The notes under the pieces were generated by a model. The model was given only the letters and a program-made list of their open reading frames with translations, did not search any database and was not told the origin of the DNA. Made by a program: the position numbers and the translations under genes. DNA of 41,816 nucleotides from Chara braunii (lineage: Eukaryota > Streptophyta > Charophyceae > Charales > Characeae): positions 1,700,263 to 1,742,078 of the forward strand of contig BFEA01000129.1 of the NCBI GenBank assembly GCA_003427395.1, read 5' to 3'. Every line of letters begins with the position of its first letter. Within the stretch, counting starts at the first letter, position 1. Shown here in pieces: positions 28,971-39,450 of this stretch.

Positions 28971-29720
28971 ACTATCTTTCCTAATCTATCTCCTTCGTCA
29001 TCTATCTCCATCGCTGCGCTATCTTTCCTAATCTATCTCCTTCGTCATCTATCTTCATCGCTGCGCTATCTTTCCTAACCTATCTCCTTTATCATCTATC
29101 TCCATCGCTGTACTATCTTTCCTAATCTATCTCCTTCGTCATCTATCTCCATCGCTNTGCGCTATCTTTCCTAACCTATCTCCTTTATCATCTATCTCCA
29201 TCGCTGTACTATCTTTCCTAATCTATCTCCTTCGTCATCTATCTCCATCGCTCCGCTATCTTTCCTAATTTATCTCCATCGCCGCGCCATCTGTGTCCTT
29301 CTCTCTCCTTCGGTGCGCCATCTTTCTCCATTGTTGTGCTATCGGTAACCATCGCTGCGCCTGCTATCTCAATTGTTGCGCCATGTTTCTCCATCGGTGC
29401 GCAATCTCTCTCCCTCGCTGCGGCATATCTCCCAATTAGTTCGCGATGTCTTTCCCTTCCTGCGTTATCCACCTTCTCTCCGTCGCTGCGGCATATCTCC
29501 CAATCAGTTTATTATAGTTGTCTTTAGATTGAAAAATGACCCGAATCCAGCTGTAAGGACCGGACGTTGCATTCGGGGGAAGACTGTAAATCCATTCATC
29601 TCTCTTGGTGCGCCATCTCTCTCAATCGGTGCGTCACGTCTCTCCATCTATTTTCATCGGTGCGTCGTCTGCCCATCGCTTCGCAATTTTTCTCCAACTT
29701 CTTAAATAGTACGCCATCTT
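28971..29720. repeat. right-arm minisatellite
   Basis: Tandem CTATCTTTCCTAATCTATCT and CATCTATCTCCATCGCTGCG units with a higher-order period visible between 28971 and 29260. Reverse complement of the left array. Confidence 0.85.
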
Positions 29721-29769
29721 TCCCCGTTTCTCTCTTGCGATGATTTGTGGTTCGTACTACACGCAGAAC

Positions 29770-30606
29770 AAGCCGGAAACAACTTGCACTTGTACCCGCA
29801 GTTTCGTAATGGAAAGACTCGTTTGCAAGTGCGAATGTATTCGCTCTTGAACCAACCAGCCCCCTTAATTTGTTACTGTTTAGTCCATAGGTCCGAATTA
29901 ACTCGCACTTGTACCCCCAGTTTCGTAATGAAAATGCCCGTTTGCAAGTGCGAATTTATTCGTTCTTCAACCAACCATCCCCCTAAATTTCATACTTTTT
30001 AGTCCATAAGTCCCTGTTTTGTAATGGAAATGCTCGTTTGCAAGTGCGAATTTATTCGCTCTTCAACCAACCATCCCCTTAAATTTGTTCCTCTTTAGTC
30101 GATAAGTCGTGTCTCTTCTCGACCCAAAAGAATGAAGTCCTTTTGTATTTGTGATTTAACGCGTCACTGAACCAACCACGAAGGTAATTTCTTATTGCAC
30201 GGCGTAATTGAAATGTTCCTTTGAAGTGCGAATTTATTGGCATTTGAAATTTCTTGCTGTTTAGTGGATAAGACAGAATTGACTCGCATTTGTATTCGCT
30301 GTTGTTCCAACCAGGAACTTAATTTCTTACTGTACGGTGAGAAAGTCCGAATCGGCTGGCATTTATACTCTCGCCTGAAAAAGTGCGAGTTTACTCGGCC
30401 ATATCCAAACCGCTTGCACACTCGCCTGAAAAAGTGCGAGTTTACTCGGACATATCCAAACTGCTTGCACACTGAACAAGTGGGAGAGGAGTCAAACTTG
30501 AGATACCACTTGAGCTTCAAATAAGGGTCCGACAAAACGATATTGATTCAGGTTGTTGTTCCACTGTTTTGTGCTAAATATTAGAAATGCGAGTTTACTC
30601 CCTCTT
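29770..30606. repeat. palindrome array upstream of right gene F
   Basis: Eleven palindromes start at 29770, 29827, 29889, 29946, 30042, 30224, 30270, 30343, 30381, 30432 and 30585. Those at 30381 and 30432 lie in a 51-bp tandem duplication that the left arm does not show, so local amplification occurred after the arms diverged. Confidence 0.9.
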
Positions 30607-30681
30607 GTTTATTTCCCTGACCTCGTCATACGTTGACGTGATTTTCTTGTTGAACAGTTTTCGTATGAATCGTCTCTTCAA

Positions 30682-31237
30682 ATGGGTGTCCAATTCGTCC
30701 ACTGTGTCACACCACTGCCACCATCACGACAACACGGAGAAGACGATGTTCGAGAACGTAGTTCTTGTGACAGCAGCCTGGAAGCTCCGTCTGATCGGCA
30801 TTGCGGTTTGAAAAGGGAGTTCTTGATGTTGACCCCGACAAATCATTCAGGCTCGTCTACGACGTCCGCTCGGCGTCGTTTTGTTTCCTTTTACGGACGT
30901 TCCCGACTGTCAGCGCGTATCTACAGCGCAAATCCCCGGTAGTGAGGGTATTCGGGATGTTGCGACGTTTCCCGGTGGATGGATGTTCGTGGACACAGAT
31001 TTATGTGGTGTGTCCGAAACGACTGGATCAGATCTCGTGAGGACAACGGGTAGAATGTCTGAAAGCATTGAAGTTACCCAACCCCTAGCATTTGACTACG
31101 GTCAGTCGTTGGTGGATACAAACTTCTGTGGTACGCCCGATAGAAACGGATCTGATCGGGAACAGTGCGGTGCATTTGGTAGAAACGGTCTGATAGGGAA
31201 CAGGCAATGCAACGTGCGTGTGAAAGTGTCGAGATAG
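30682..31237 (+). pseudogene. N-terminal region of gene F, right copy
   Basis: Matches left 13816-13265. The frame starting at 30682 shifts near 30900 into the frame 30881-31237, which carries GGWMFVDTDLCGVS and SLVDTNFCGTPDRNG. The following frame adds FVDTDFYSSSES, so three DTxF(C/Y)-type repeats run into gene F. The acceptor-like TTTTCTTGTTGAACAG upstream is conserved. Confidence 0.6.
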
Positions 31238-33875
31238 GAAAGAGAATTGCATGTGAAGCCGGAAAAATTGGCTCTTCGTCGATGACAACCACAAGTGCAA
31301 TAAAAAATTGGCAGACTGGTTTTGTAGACACGGATTTCTACAGTTCATCGGAATCCTCCCAATCCGATTTGCCGAAAATCGCTCCCACGGACAAATCAAA
31401 ATTCCTAGGTGCAGCGCATAGGTCCCCGACCAGAAGTCACCCTGGAACTCCCGAAGCAGTCCTTCAGGTTTTGTCTCATCCCCTACCTAGAGAAAGGAGA
31501 AGATATAATCGGAAAATTAGGCCGGTTAGAACGTCAGAACATTCGAAGAGGGCCAAAAATCGATTGAACGAAACTAACATTTCGCTCGTCCGAACGCACA
31601 AATGTTGTAAGAACAAGTGTCTTCGGGTCTTAACCATTGACGATATCAAACCGGTGCGCGAAGCCTATTACGAAATGTCCCCGAAAAGGAGGATCGAGTG
31701 GTGGATGCAAACCCTGGACAATTTCACTATCCTCGACGGTGGTCTGGAAAGAGTCCAACCAGTGCAGTGCAAACGTCGTGTGTGCATCGCTGGTTGGTGC
31801 AAAATAATAGGGATATGTCGAAACACATTTCGTCGTTATAGCAAGTGCAAGTCAGACGGGGTCGTCCGTGGACGGCATAGTCGATGGGGATTGTTGAACC
31901 CGAGACCGGAGTATGTGAGCATGCCGGCTCGTGTGACAAGGTTCGTGGAAGAACATGGAGATGCTATGCCAAACGAAATGGTTGTGAGGGGGACCTCACA
32001 GAGACCTAAAGTTAGGCTCCCTGCATATTTCACGAAGCTCCTTGTATACGAGTCCATCAAGGCGGACTTGGAAGCGGCGGGTCAGATCGTCATTTCGGAG
32101 CAAGTCTTCTACTCCATATGGAGGAAGTACTTGTGGCATGCCGACCTTGCCAAGTCCAACTCGTTCACAAAGTGTGGCAAGTGCGTCCGCCTTAGACAGG
32201 CCAGAGATAACGCCTTTCTCCTTCGTGACCGTAGGGATTTCGATGAAAAGCACCGCAAACACCAACTTGATCAGATCGCTCACCGTGCGGATTACGCTGA
32301 CTGGAAACTTCGTTCCAATTTGAACCCGCGGAATACCTCTGTCTTATAGTGGATGGAATGGATCAGAAAAAGACAACCATTCCTCATATCGGCATGTATA
32401 ATTACTCCAAGGATCATCGACACAACATGATGATGAAAACGAACCTGACCGAGGTCGTAGCTCACGGCAAGAAACCGTCCATTTATGTTTACACGTATTT
32501 GCCTTTCTATGCGCACGGTTCCGATGGCACCATGATGTGCATTATGCGGACTCTATGTGAGTTGCAGGCGTCGGGACAGAAATGGTCACGTCACCTCCGA
32601 ATCCAGGCGGACAGTTGCTAGAGGGAAAACAAAAACCAATACCTTATGTGTTTGGCCTCTCTTCTGGTGAAATTCGGGATTTTCGAAGATGTCGAAGTGG
32701 GGTTCATGCTCGTTGGCCACACGCATACCAACATAGACGCGACTTTTAGTGTTTTCTCGAAAAAACTTAAGGACAGTGATGCTTACACCATGAAGCAGTT
32801 GTTCTTGCTTATCGAGTTGTCGCACAAGATACCGCCGAAGTGCATTGAGCTCGATCACATTGTCGATTGGAGCCGGGTAGTGGATCGATACGTCGACAAA
32901 AGCATCGTCGGCGTGTCGAAACCGCATCTCTTCAAATTCTTCATGCGTGACGGCAGTCCTGTCATGGTGTACAAGAAGTACTGTACAAATGCGGAATGGA
33001 TGCCGGAAGGCAGACCAGTTCACTAGTTCCCGGTTGTCGATGGGCAGTATGCAGGCCCTACCTCCCCTCCACAGCCATGTGTTATTCCCCGTGTCATTAA
33101 AGAGGATTTTCGGATGGCTCGTGACAGTGTCCAAAAATTTGTCGACGTCCTCGAACAGCATAGACACATGTGGCAGACATATAAGAAGGAAGAGGTCCAC
33201 AAGCGGGAGGATGCTTTGTCTTACTGGAAAGCCATCTTCGTCGAGGCGGACGACATGATCCAAAAGCAAAAGAAGAAGGAGACGGAAGAGGGTGAGGAAG
33301 AGGATGTCCTCGGGGCGGACGAGCCGGAGATCTACCCTCACACCTTCTGGTCACAATCAGTCGAAATTGTGGAGGAAGTTCAAGAAGCCGACTCTCCTTC
33401 GCCAGATGCTACACTTGTATATGTAGGACCGAGGGCGGGCCGTCCAAAAGTGGACTTCGACCCTTGGCGCCATATAAACAAAGGTGATTTTCTGATTGTT
33501 AGGCCGCCTGATGAGGAACTGTCTCAAGGTGTCCCTTTCTGGGTTGGCAGAGCACAGTCTGAGGTTGTGGACGACCGTTCCTCACCTCATTTCGGTTGTT
33601 TATGTATACAGTGGTGGATGCCTACTGGTCACTCGTCTGATCTTCGCGAAAGGTACTTCGGCGCTTGGACGAAGAGGTGGAAACTTTCCACTTCGGACGA
33701 GGAACAATGGCAACGCGCCGAAACCGTGGTTTATTACTGGAGAAGACCGTTTCGCAAAGGGACGGATGAGAGCAAATTCGTGACAGGCCTTACAATACCG
33801 ACATCCGTTTGCGAGAAAGCGCTTGTGGCCTTGGGAGACGGCTGTCTTTCCGGTCCATCCGACGTGCCCGTTTAG
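31207..33875 (+). pseudogene. gene F, DUF7869-type putative transposase, right copy
   Basis: The first frame (31207-32349, 380 codons) has KCCKNKCLRVLTIDDIKP, the IIGICRNTFRR site and the linker. One missing C near 32327 shifts it just before the VDGMDQ motif, which continues at 32349. The second core motif reads QADSC and ends in TAG at 32619-32621, where the left arm has a Trp codon. The GHTHTNIDATFS motif has Asn in place of Asp. Another TGG to TAG change lies at 33024-33026. The C-terminal barrel-like part (33114-33875) is open. This copy retains the segment VAHGKKPSIYVYTYLPF that the left copy lost, so the ancestral protein can be inferred by comparison, but neither copy is functional as assembled. 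Confidence 0.8.
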
Positions 33876-33877
33876 AT

Positions 33878-33959
33878 AAATGCGAACTGATTTGGATTTG
33901 GTAGCTACGAACTCCGCTAAGATAATGACGAGACGTAAACTGCGAATTAATTCTGGTTT
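33878..33959. repeat. two 22-bp palindromes between genes F and E
   Basis: Copies at 33878-33899, 2 bases after the stop codon of F, and at 33938-33959, which runs directly into the splice-acceptor tract of gene E. Confidence 0.85.
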
Positions 33960-33972
33960 CTTGTTCTGCAGG

Positions 33973-34878
33973 ATGCATGACGACGACACACCATCGTGCG
34001 ATGTTGTATACGAGACAACGTCCTACGTAACCTCGTCGTATACGAGCGAGTATTCCTTTTCGATCGAGAATGTGGACACGGATCTTATCATTATGAACAA
34101 ATACATTTGGGCACGAGGAACGGTCAGTCTTGACAGCGGTTATTTGCATATCGAAGTTGGGGTCGGCCTCGACGGTTACATTGCACCTGAAACACGTGTT
34201 GTTGATGGATAAACTATAATAGTTCGTGATAGAGGATCAAATATGTGGTACCTCTACTGGAGTTTAGAAGAAGTCCAACTTTAGGAAGCTCCATCCAGTC
34301 AGGAGGAGAAGATAGATGTCGAGGATATGGTAGATTCCTGGGAGTCACTGCGCTTCGAACAAGACTGGGGTTGTATGGACAAGCAGCATGCCAAACTTTG
34401 CGCATGGTACTACGTCGGGAAGCCGCAGTTGCGTTTTCCTGTGATCATAGACTACCATGGTCGAGTTCGTCTGTTCAACCGTGGCACCCCTGTGCTGACT
34501 CTTTTCACGGCGGCCAAGCTTTGTGGTAAGCGAATGAGAGTTTTCTTCCTTGTGAGGGAGGACTTTCGCGAGCCCGCGTCCGTGAGTGCTCGTGAGCGCT
34601 TCCGTGAATGATTCGAAATAGATCCTTCGCTCGCAAAAGAGTTGAATCAAAGGGTTGACTGTTTGGTGCATGCCCAACTTCACTTCCTTTTCGAATTGTG
34701 TGAGGAGATATTCTTCACGTTGGAACACAAGGACAACTACAATGACTACACTCTACGAAAAGTTTCGCATCACCGTTCGGGTGTCAAAACATTGGAATTC
34801 GTAGGGGGTAGGCAGAGACAGATCTACGACTGTCCTTACTGTGAGGATGGACACCAGTCGCCACGACCTGCTATGTGA
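33973..34878 (+). pseudogene. gene E, right copy, in-frame stops
   Basis: One continuous frame from the ATG at 33973 to the stop at 34878, interrupted by TAA at 34210-34212 (left arm CAA), TAG at 34282-34284 and TGA at 34609-34611 (left arm CGA). N-terminal DTDLIIMNKYIWARG, YLHIEVGVGLDGYIAPETRV and SNMWYLY match the equivalent parts of gene D (VDLIILSKNIWEDIG, YLHLEDDVAPDGEI, SNFWYLY), which shows that D and E are full-length paralogues. The end reads DCPYCEDGHQSP. TTGTTCTGCAG lies one base before the ATG. Confidence 0.75.
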
Positions 34879-34881
34879 GAC

Positions 34882-34903
34882 AACTTCGAGTTAGTTCGCA
34901 CTT
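34882..34903. repeat. 22-bp palindrome downstream of gene E (right)
   Basis: AACTTCGAGTT followed by AGTTCGCACTT. A further, more decayed pair of half-sites lies at about 34969-34995. Confidence 0.85.
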
Positions 34904-35016
34904 TGTTGCTGTACTCATAGGACAACCTCGCCGTTCATCGACGCCATCGTTGTTGACATTAGTCTGAGCTAACTCGTCATCGAGTTAGTTCGCACGCCGC
35001 GGATGACCTTGTGGTC

Positions 35017-35100
35017 GATAGAGATATGGGTTGGAACTTCTGGTACCGTTATGTGTACGACTGTCCGTACTGTCACAACGGACATGCGGAATATCTATAA
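35017..35100 (+). pseudogene. remnant of a third D/E paralogue
   Basis: Reads DRDMGWNFWYRYVYDCPYCH and then NGHAEYL to a stop at 35098-35100. The NFWY block of the N-terminal half is joined directly to the DCPYCxxGH terminus, as if the middle 200 residues had been deleted in frame. It is not seen at the equivalent left position near 9560-9670. Too short to be a D/E protein, but it proves that a third copy existed. Confidence 0.7.
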
Positions 35101-35205
35101 GGAAAATGGTCCTCAATAAGAGAGTAGTCTGACTGTTCCACATGAACGACGTGTTGGAGATGAGTCGAAATTAAGCGGCGGTTGCAGGACTTGCGCTCAC
35201 TTGCT

Positions 35206-35295
35206 AAGTGTGAATCTACTCTCACTTATTTTCCACTCGTCGACAGCGGTTGCAGGACTTGCGCTGATTTGCGAAGTGCGAATCTACTCTCACTT
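35206..35295. repeat. two 22-bp palindromes upstream of gene D (right)
   Basis: Copies at 35206-35227 and 35274-35295, in two tandem units containing GCGGTTGCAGGACTTGCGCT. Confidence 0.85.
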
Positions 35296-35491
35296 ATCGA
35301 CCCACATAAATGACGTGTAGAAAATAAGTCGGCATTAGACGGCGGTTATGAAACTTGCGCTCTCTTGCGATGTGCGAACCAATTACCAATTATCGAACCC
35401 TTTCGTGCGTATAAATCCCTTGTATTTTTTGCTTATGCACTTGCGAGAATCGCAACTGACGAGTTTTCTTGCGTTTCTCCGCTGATGTAGA

Positions 35492-36391
35492 ATGAATATC
35501 GAGACTTCTCCGCAGAGTAGGAAGTCCTCAGCGCCGGATGTTGATCTAATCATTTTGTCGAAGAACATTTGGGAAGACATTGGACGCTCTGGTCTAGACC
35601 GTGACTACCTGCACCTCGAAGATGATGTTGCCCCGGATGGGGAAATCCCTTGGTGGCAAAGTGAGGAAGAAGGACAACTTCGGATTTGCCGTGATGTAGG
35701 GTCGAACTTTTGGTACCTGTACACTCTGATGAAGGATGTACACGCATACCCTATCAGGTTGGAGTCACTTGTGAAGAGGGAACCCGTTGAAGAAGAACCC
35801 GTCCAAACTTCTAAGATGATTGAAGCATGGCACATTTTCTGTGAGAAACTTAAGTGGGCGTCGTTTGACAAGTTGCATCAAAGACTGTGTGTCTGGTTTT
35901 GCCTCGGCCAACCGCCGAAGTTGGCGCCGGTGATCATAGACTACTTCGGTCGAGCGAGGGTGTGTAATCGAGGCACCACCGTCGTGACGCTCTTCACTGC
36001 CGTGAAGGTGGACGGTCGACGAATGAGAGCTCTTTTTCTCGCAAGGGAGGAATTTCACGGTGTCAAGCTCACTTCTTTTCAAGCATTTCACACATCCGGC
36101 CCTACTGGTTCCCTTGCACGGTTCAAAAACAGGCTCGCCATAGATCAAGCACTCAAAGATGAGCTGCATTTGCGGGTTGACTGTTTGGTGCACCAACAAC
36201 TTCACTACCTCTTCGATAGCTGCGACGAAATAAATTTCACAGTCGAACATAGGGACAACGAATTGCGATTTGTTTACCGCCATCTGGATTATTCAGCCTC
36301 CGAACCTCAGGAAGTGACTCTGCGCAACGGGAAGACGAGATATGTGTGCGACTGCCCTTACAACGATGCTGGACATCTACATCTTCACTAG
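35492..36391 (+). CDS. gene D, uncharacterised 299-aa protein, intact
   Basis: The only complete D/E gene in the window. Blocks: VDLIILSKNIWEDIG (about 17-31), YLHLEDDVAPDGEIPWW (about 39-55), RDVGSNFWYLY, WHIFCEKLKWASFDKLHQRL, CVWFCLGQPPKLAPVIIDYF, RGTTVVTLFTAVKVDGRRMR, LFLAREEFHGV, RFKNRLAIDQALKDELHLRV, DCLVHQQLHYLFDSCDEINF, and C-terminal YVCDCPYNDAGHLHLH. No signal peptide or membrane helix. I do not recognise a known enzyme motif; VIIDYFGRARV and the Cys/His end are the best search handles. The ATG follows one base after CTCCGCTGATGTAG, an acceptor-like site shared with the left arm. Palindromes lie on both sides. Its left counterpart is dead, so this arm is the sole source. Confidence 0.7.
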   Translation: MNIETSPQSRKSSAPDVDLIILSKNIWEDIGRSGLDRDYLHLEDDVAPDGEIPWWQSEEEGQLRICRDVGSNFWYLYTLMKDVHAYPIRLESLVKREPVEEEPVQTSKMIEAWHIFCEKLKWASFDKLHQRLCVWFCLGQPPKLAPVIIDYFGRARVCNRGTTVVTLFTAVKVDGRRMRALFLAREEFHGVKLTSFQAFHTSGPTGSLARFKNRLAIDQALKDELHLRVDCLVHQQLHYLFDSCDEINFTVEHRDNELRFVYRHLDYSASEPQEVTLRNGKTRYVCDCPYNDAGHLHLH

Positions 36392-36424
36392 CGGCGTTCT
36401 GAATTAGTTGCCTTATGTTTTCTC

Positions 36425-36571
36425 TAGTGCGAATAGACTCGCACTATGCTTACAGCCCGTTGAATTCCATGTTCGCCCCCTTACTTATCTCTCGTTCATC
36501 ATGGCCCGTCCCCTTCGGTATAACCCGTTGCATGACAAACTGTCTATCTAATTACGAGTTCATTCGCACTT
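36425..36571. repeat. two 22-bp palindromes between genes D and B (right)
   Basis: Copies at 36425-36446 and 36550-36571. The first is the mirror of 8247-8268 with the two half-sites exchanged at the variable ninth position. Confidence 0.9.
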
Positions 36572-36654
36572 TTCCAGCATCAGACGGTCTCAACTTCGCC
36601 GTTTACCCACCTCTCCGTATATGACAAGGGCGCTGTTCTCTCTTCTGATGTAGG

Positions 36655-37157
36655 ATACCGTCTGAAAATTTCAGTGGGACGGTCGTTGTCAGAGACCTCG
36701 GCTACTGCGAAAGCCTGCGAAGTGCAGTTGTTGCCGCAACTGATAACATTTATGGTTTAGAGTGGTTTGGCAGCACTGGGCTTCCCAGATACCGCTACCT
36801 TCCGGTCCCCGAAGACGTTCGTGCTCGTGTCCAGCCGTCTGTTTTGCCCCCGCCTACCCCAGCTTTTCAGTACATTGTGATGGTCACGCTACGCGACAGG
36901 CCCGTCTTCAGAATTGATTTCTACATTCGTCCGAAGGGGAGTTGAAAAGCTGTTTGTATTATTCGTACGTAACCAGCACATCTTTCGATTGAATGCCAGA
37001 AGGTTGTGAGGCTGCCATTACGTTTTTCTTATCGATCGTCATCTTGCATATCGCCTCGTGCTTGGATGGAGAATTATTCCTTGTATCCGGCGTGAGAGAA
37101 GATGATGACAGTCCCCCGTTCTGGGGAGACTGTTGTCCGTTCCAAATCCGTCACTAG
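36655..37157 (+). pseudogene. gene B, right copy
   Basis: Aligns throughout with left 8087-7569. The initiator ATG has become ATA. A one-base loss near 36928 (left TACATTGCGTCC, right TACATTCGTCC) shifts the frame and brings TGA. The Trp codon near the C-terminus is TAG at 37155-37157. Three independent lesions make it clearly dead. Confidence 0.85.
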
Positions 37158-38140
37158 AGCAATTTAAATCGAGCTTTAAGAGATATACTCATGCGCAACT
37201 TGCCGAATATCGAAGCAGATCTTCAGGCCCGAGTTCCCGAACCAAGTCCTTTTAATCGAGTTCAATATAGACGAGCGCAACGACAACGGTCGAGGAAGGC
37301 TACTCGAAGACTGTACATGCTGCTACCATGAAGATCGTACTAACTCTTCTCACCCGACGCATGCTACGAAGATACTTATCGTCTAAGGATATTCGGATTC
37401 TATATGCGAATAGACTCCCATTTATCACCTCACTCCTTTTGCAGTGGGTCTGACCCTATCACGTTGTGGACATCATGTCGGGCTTGGATGAGCTTATGTC
37501 CGGGACTTGTGTAGGCAGGTGAACATCGTGTCGGGTTCGGATGATCTTTTGTTTAATGCAAGATTTCGGCACGAATCAGCATTCTTGTAGGTCTTCGGCT
37601 TGAATCAACTTTCGTGTAGGTCTTCGACATGTTCGTATTAGAGGTAGGGTTTGTTTCATGTGTAATGCATGACTTTTCGGCTTGTGGCAAAGAGAGGGAG
37701 TGATATAGACTGTACGGAAGCGTCTTCAGTAGATAAGGGCATGTCATGTAGACTGTACGACGTGGGCTGGAATGATTTTTGGAATGCCTACATGTGCCTT
37801 AGAACGTGTCCTTCAGTGATTTTTGGAAAGGCTCCATGTACTTTGTGAATTTTTTGAACTTTGAACGAACGCATGTGCACACCGGCCTCTCGTCATCGGT
37901 AGAAGTGAAAGTTCTGAACGGATGTTACACGCCGATTTCCTTATGCATTACACACATGAGCTCGTGGTGTGCGCACCTATCTCTCCATCTAAGTGTGAGT
38001 TCACTCGCGCTTTCTGTGTGCACCACGAGCATTCCACTTCAGTGGTGTGACCACCTGGCTCTCCATCTAACTGCGAGTTCACTCGCACTTGTGCTCTGAA
38101 CCCCGAGCAATACGCTTAAGTGAATGTCCTAACGACTGCA
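37158..38140. other. spacer between genes B and A (right)
   Basis: Contains a palindrome at 37402-37423, a single copy of the 318-bp unit (about 37557-37861), the deletion joint at 37856-37858, and palindromes at 37991-38012 and 38069-38090. No gene supported. Confidence 0.6.
37991..38090. repeat. two 22-bp palindromes upstream of right A3
   Basis: 38069-38090 mirrors 3949-3970. The copy at 37991-38012 sits in about 30 bases that are absent from the equivalent left position near 4016-4018. Confidence 0.85.
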
Positions 38141-38243
38141 TGTGGGCGTGGCCACGGAAGTTCCCGTGGGCCAACTATGTTCAAACACGTTGCCGTGCCC
38201 ATGTGTATCGTTTGGTATGTGCGCGTGGTGTGTAGGGTGCGTA

Positions 38244-39248
38244 ATGGAGACGACCTTCTCCACACCACGAATCTTTGAGTCGATCTTCTCGACACCAGAA
38301 ACCATGAGTCCCGAAACGCACATTCTCTTGCCAGAACCGTTTCCTTCTTGCGCGACATCAGTGCGGCATTTCAATGGTGTGACTACGATCCACGGAGCGA
38401 CCGCAGAGGACTTCGACGAGGACCCCTAGATGACTGTCGTCCCATGCATGGACGGGCATATTGACGATTGGTGCGATGGGAATTGGGCCACGATGGAGAG
38501 TCGCTGCCCTTGGGCAAGCCAGTACAAATTCGCCAACATGTTGGAGTTCGGGAACCTCATCCCGCCGTCTGACGCTGTCCTCAGACACAAGTTCATGAAC
38601 CATATGCGCAGAGCACTCGGCTGCATTAGCCGCCATTTCAGCCGCCTCAAGTGCCACTCCGTCAGGTCGTCGCCACGAACTTGGGGAGGCTCGTGGAAAC
38701 AAGAGTTGGTGGACTCCGCTCGTCACTGCTCGTTCCTGGACCAGTACCCGCTCCGGTGCCCCGGGAATTCTCCACAAGTTGTGTCATACTATTGTGTGCG
38801 ATTGAAGGTGTCCGAGTCTGATTTCGCCAGAGTTCTACGTGTCGCTGCGTCGAACAAGAGCAGGAAACTCGTCGATGCAGTTGTGCTTGTATCACGCAAC
38901 GAGGTGGTAATTGAGGGGTCCAAATTCGTGCCGACGCGCGCGCCTGAACGTGTAGATGGGTGGCGAGATTTGGTTATAGCAGGGCCGGTCCAAAACTTTT
39001 CGTTGCATCATGAGGTCGAGGAGAAAGTGTCCGATATAAGGGACTATATAGGGAATTCCTTAGCACGACCAAGAGTGTTTGTCAGGATTAAATACATGTC
39101 CGTCTTTTCGGAGAGTGCATCAGTCGACGAACCGCAGATCCGCGTGTACGGATCATCAATGAATACTTTGTATGGCTTCGGTACACGACCTCGTCCCCGG
39201 GGAACCCCGAATGTCACTAGATCTGGACNTGTGGTCAGACTTAAGTGA
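38244..39248 (+). pseudogene. family A copy 3, right, single nonsense codon
   Basis: Identical in layout to the open left copy (2791-3795) from the ATG at 38244. The only clear lesion is TAG at 38427-38429, where the left reads TGG (Trp in DEDPWM). Apart from this the frame is open to 39248. Because the left copy carries several N bases, this copy is the better source for residues such as SRNEVVIEGSKFVPTRAPE. Confidence 0.85.
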
Positions 39249-39313
39249 GAGTTCACTCGCACTTTGCTTAAGTGAGGGTTAGCTCGCACGTAAGTGAGAG
39301 TTCACTCGCACTT
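39243..39313. repeat. cluster of three 22-bp palindromes (right)
   Basis: Copies at 39243-39264, 39270-39291 and 39292-39313; mirror of 2726-2796. Confidence 0.85.
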
Positions 39314-39450
39314 TGATTAAGTGACGAGCTTNTCNATATGTAGTGCGGGCGTGACGGTTGAGTGTTGGCCGCACCAGGGGACTTATCATTGGACAACTTT
39401 ATTTACGATGGTCTGTGTCGTTTGTGTGTCCGTGATGTGTAGGGAGCGTA

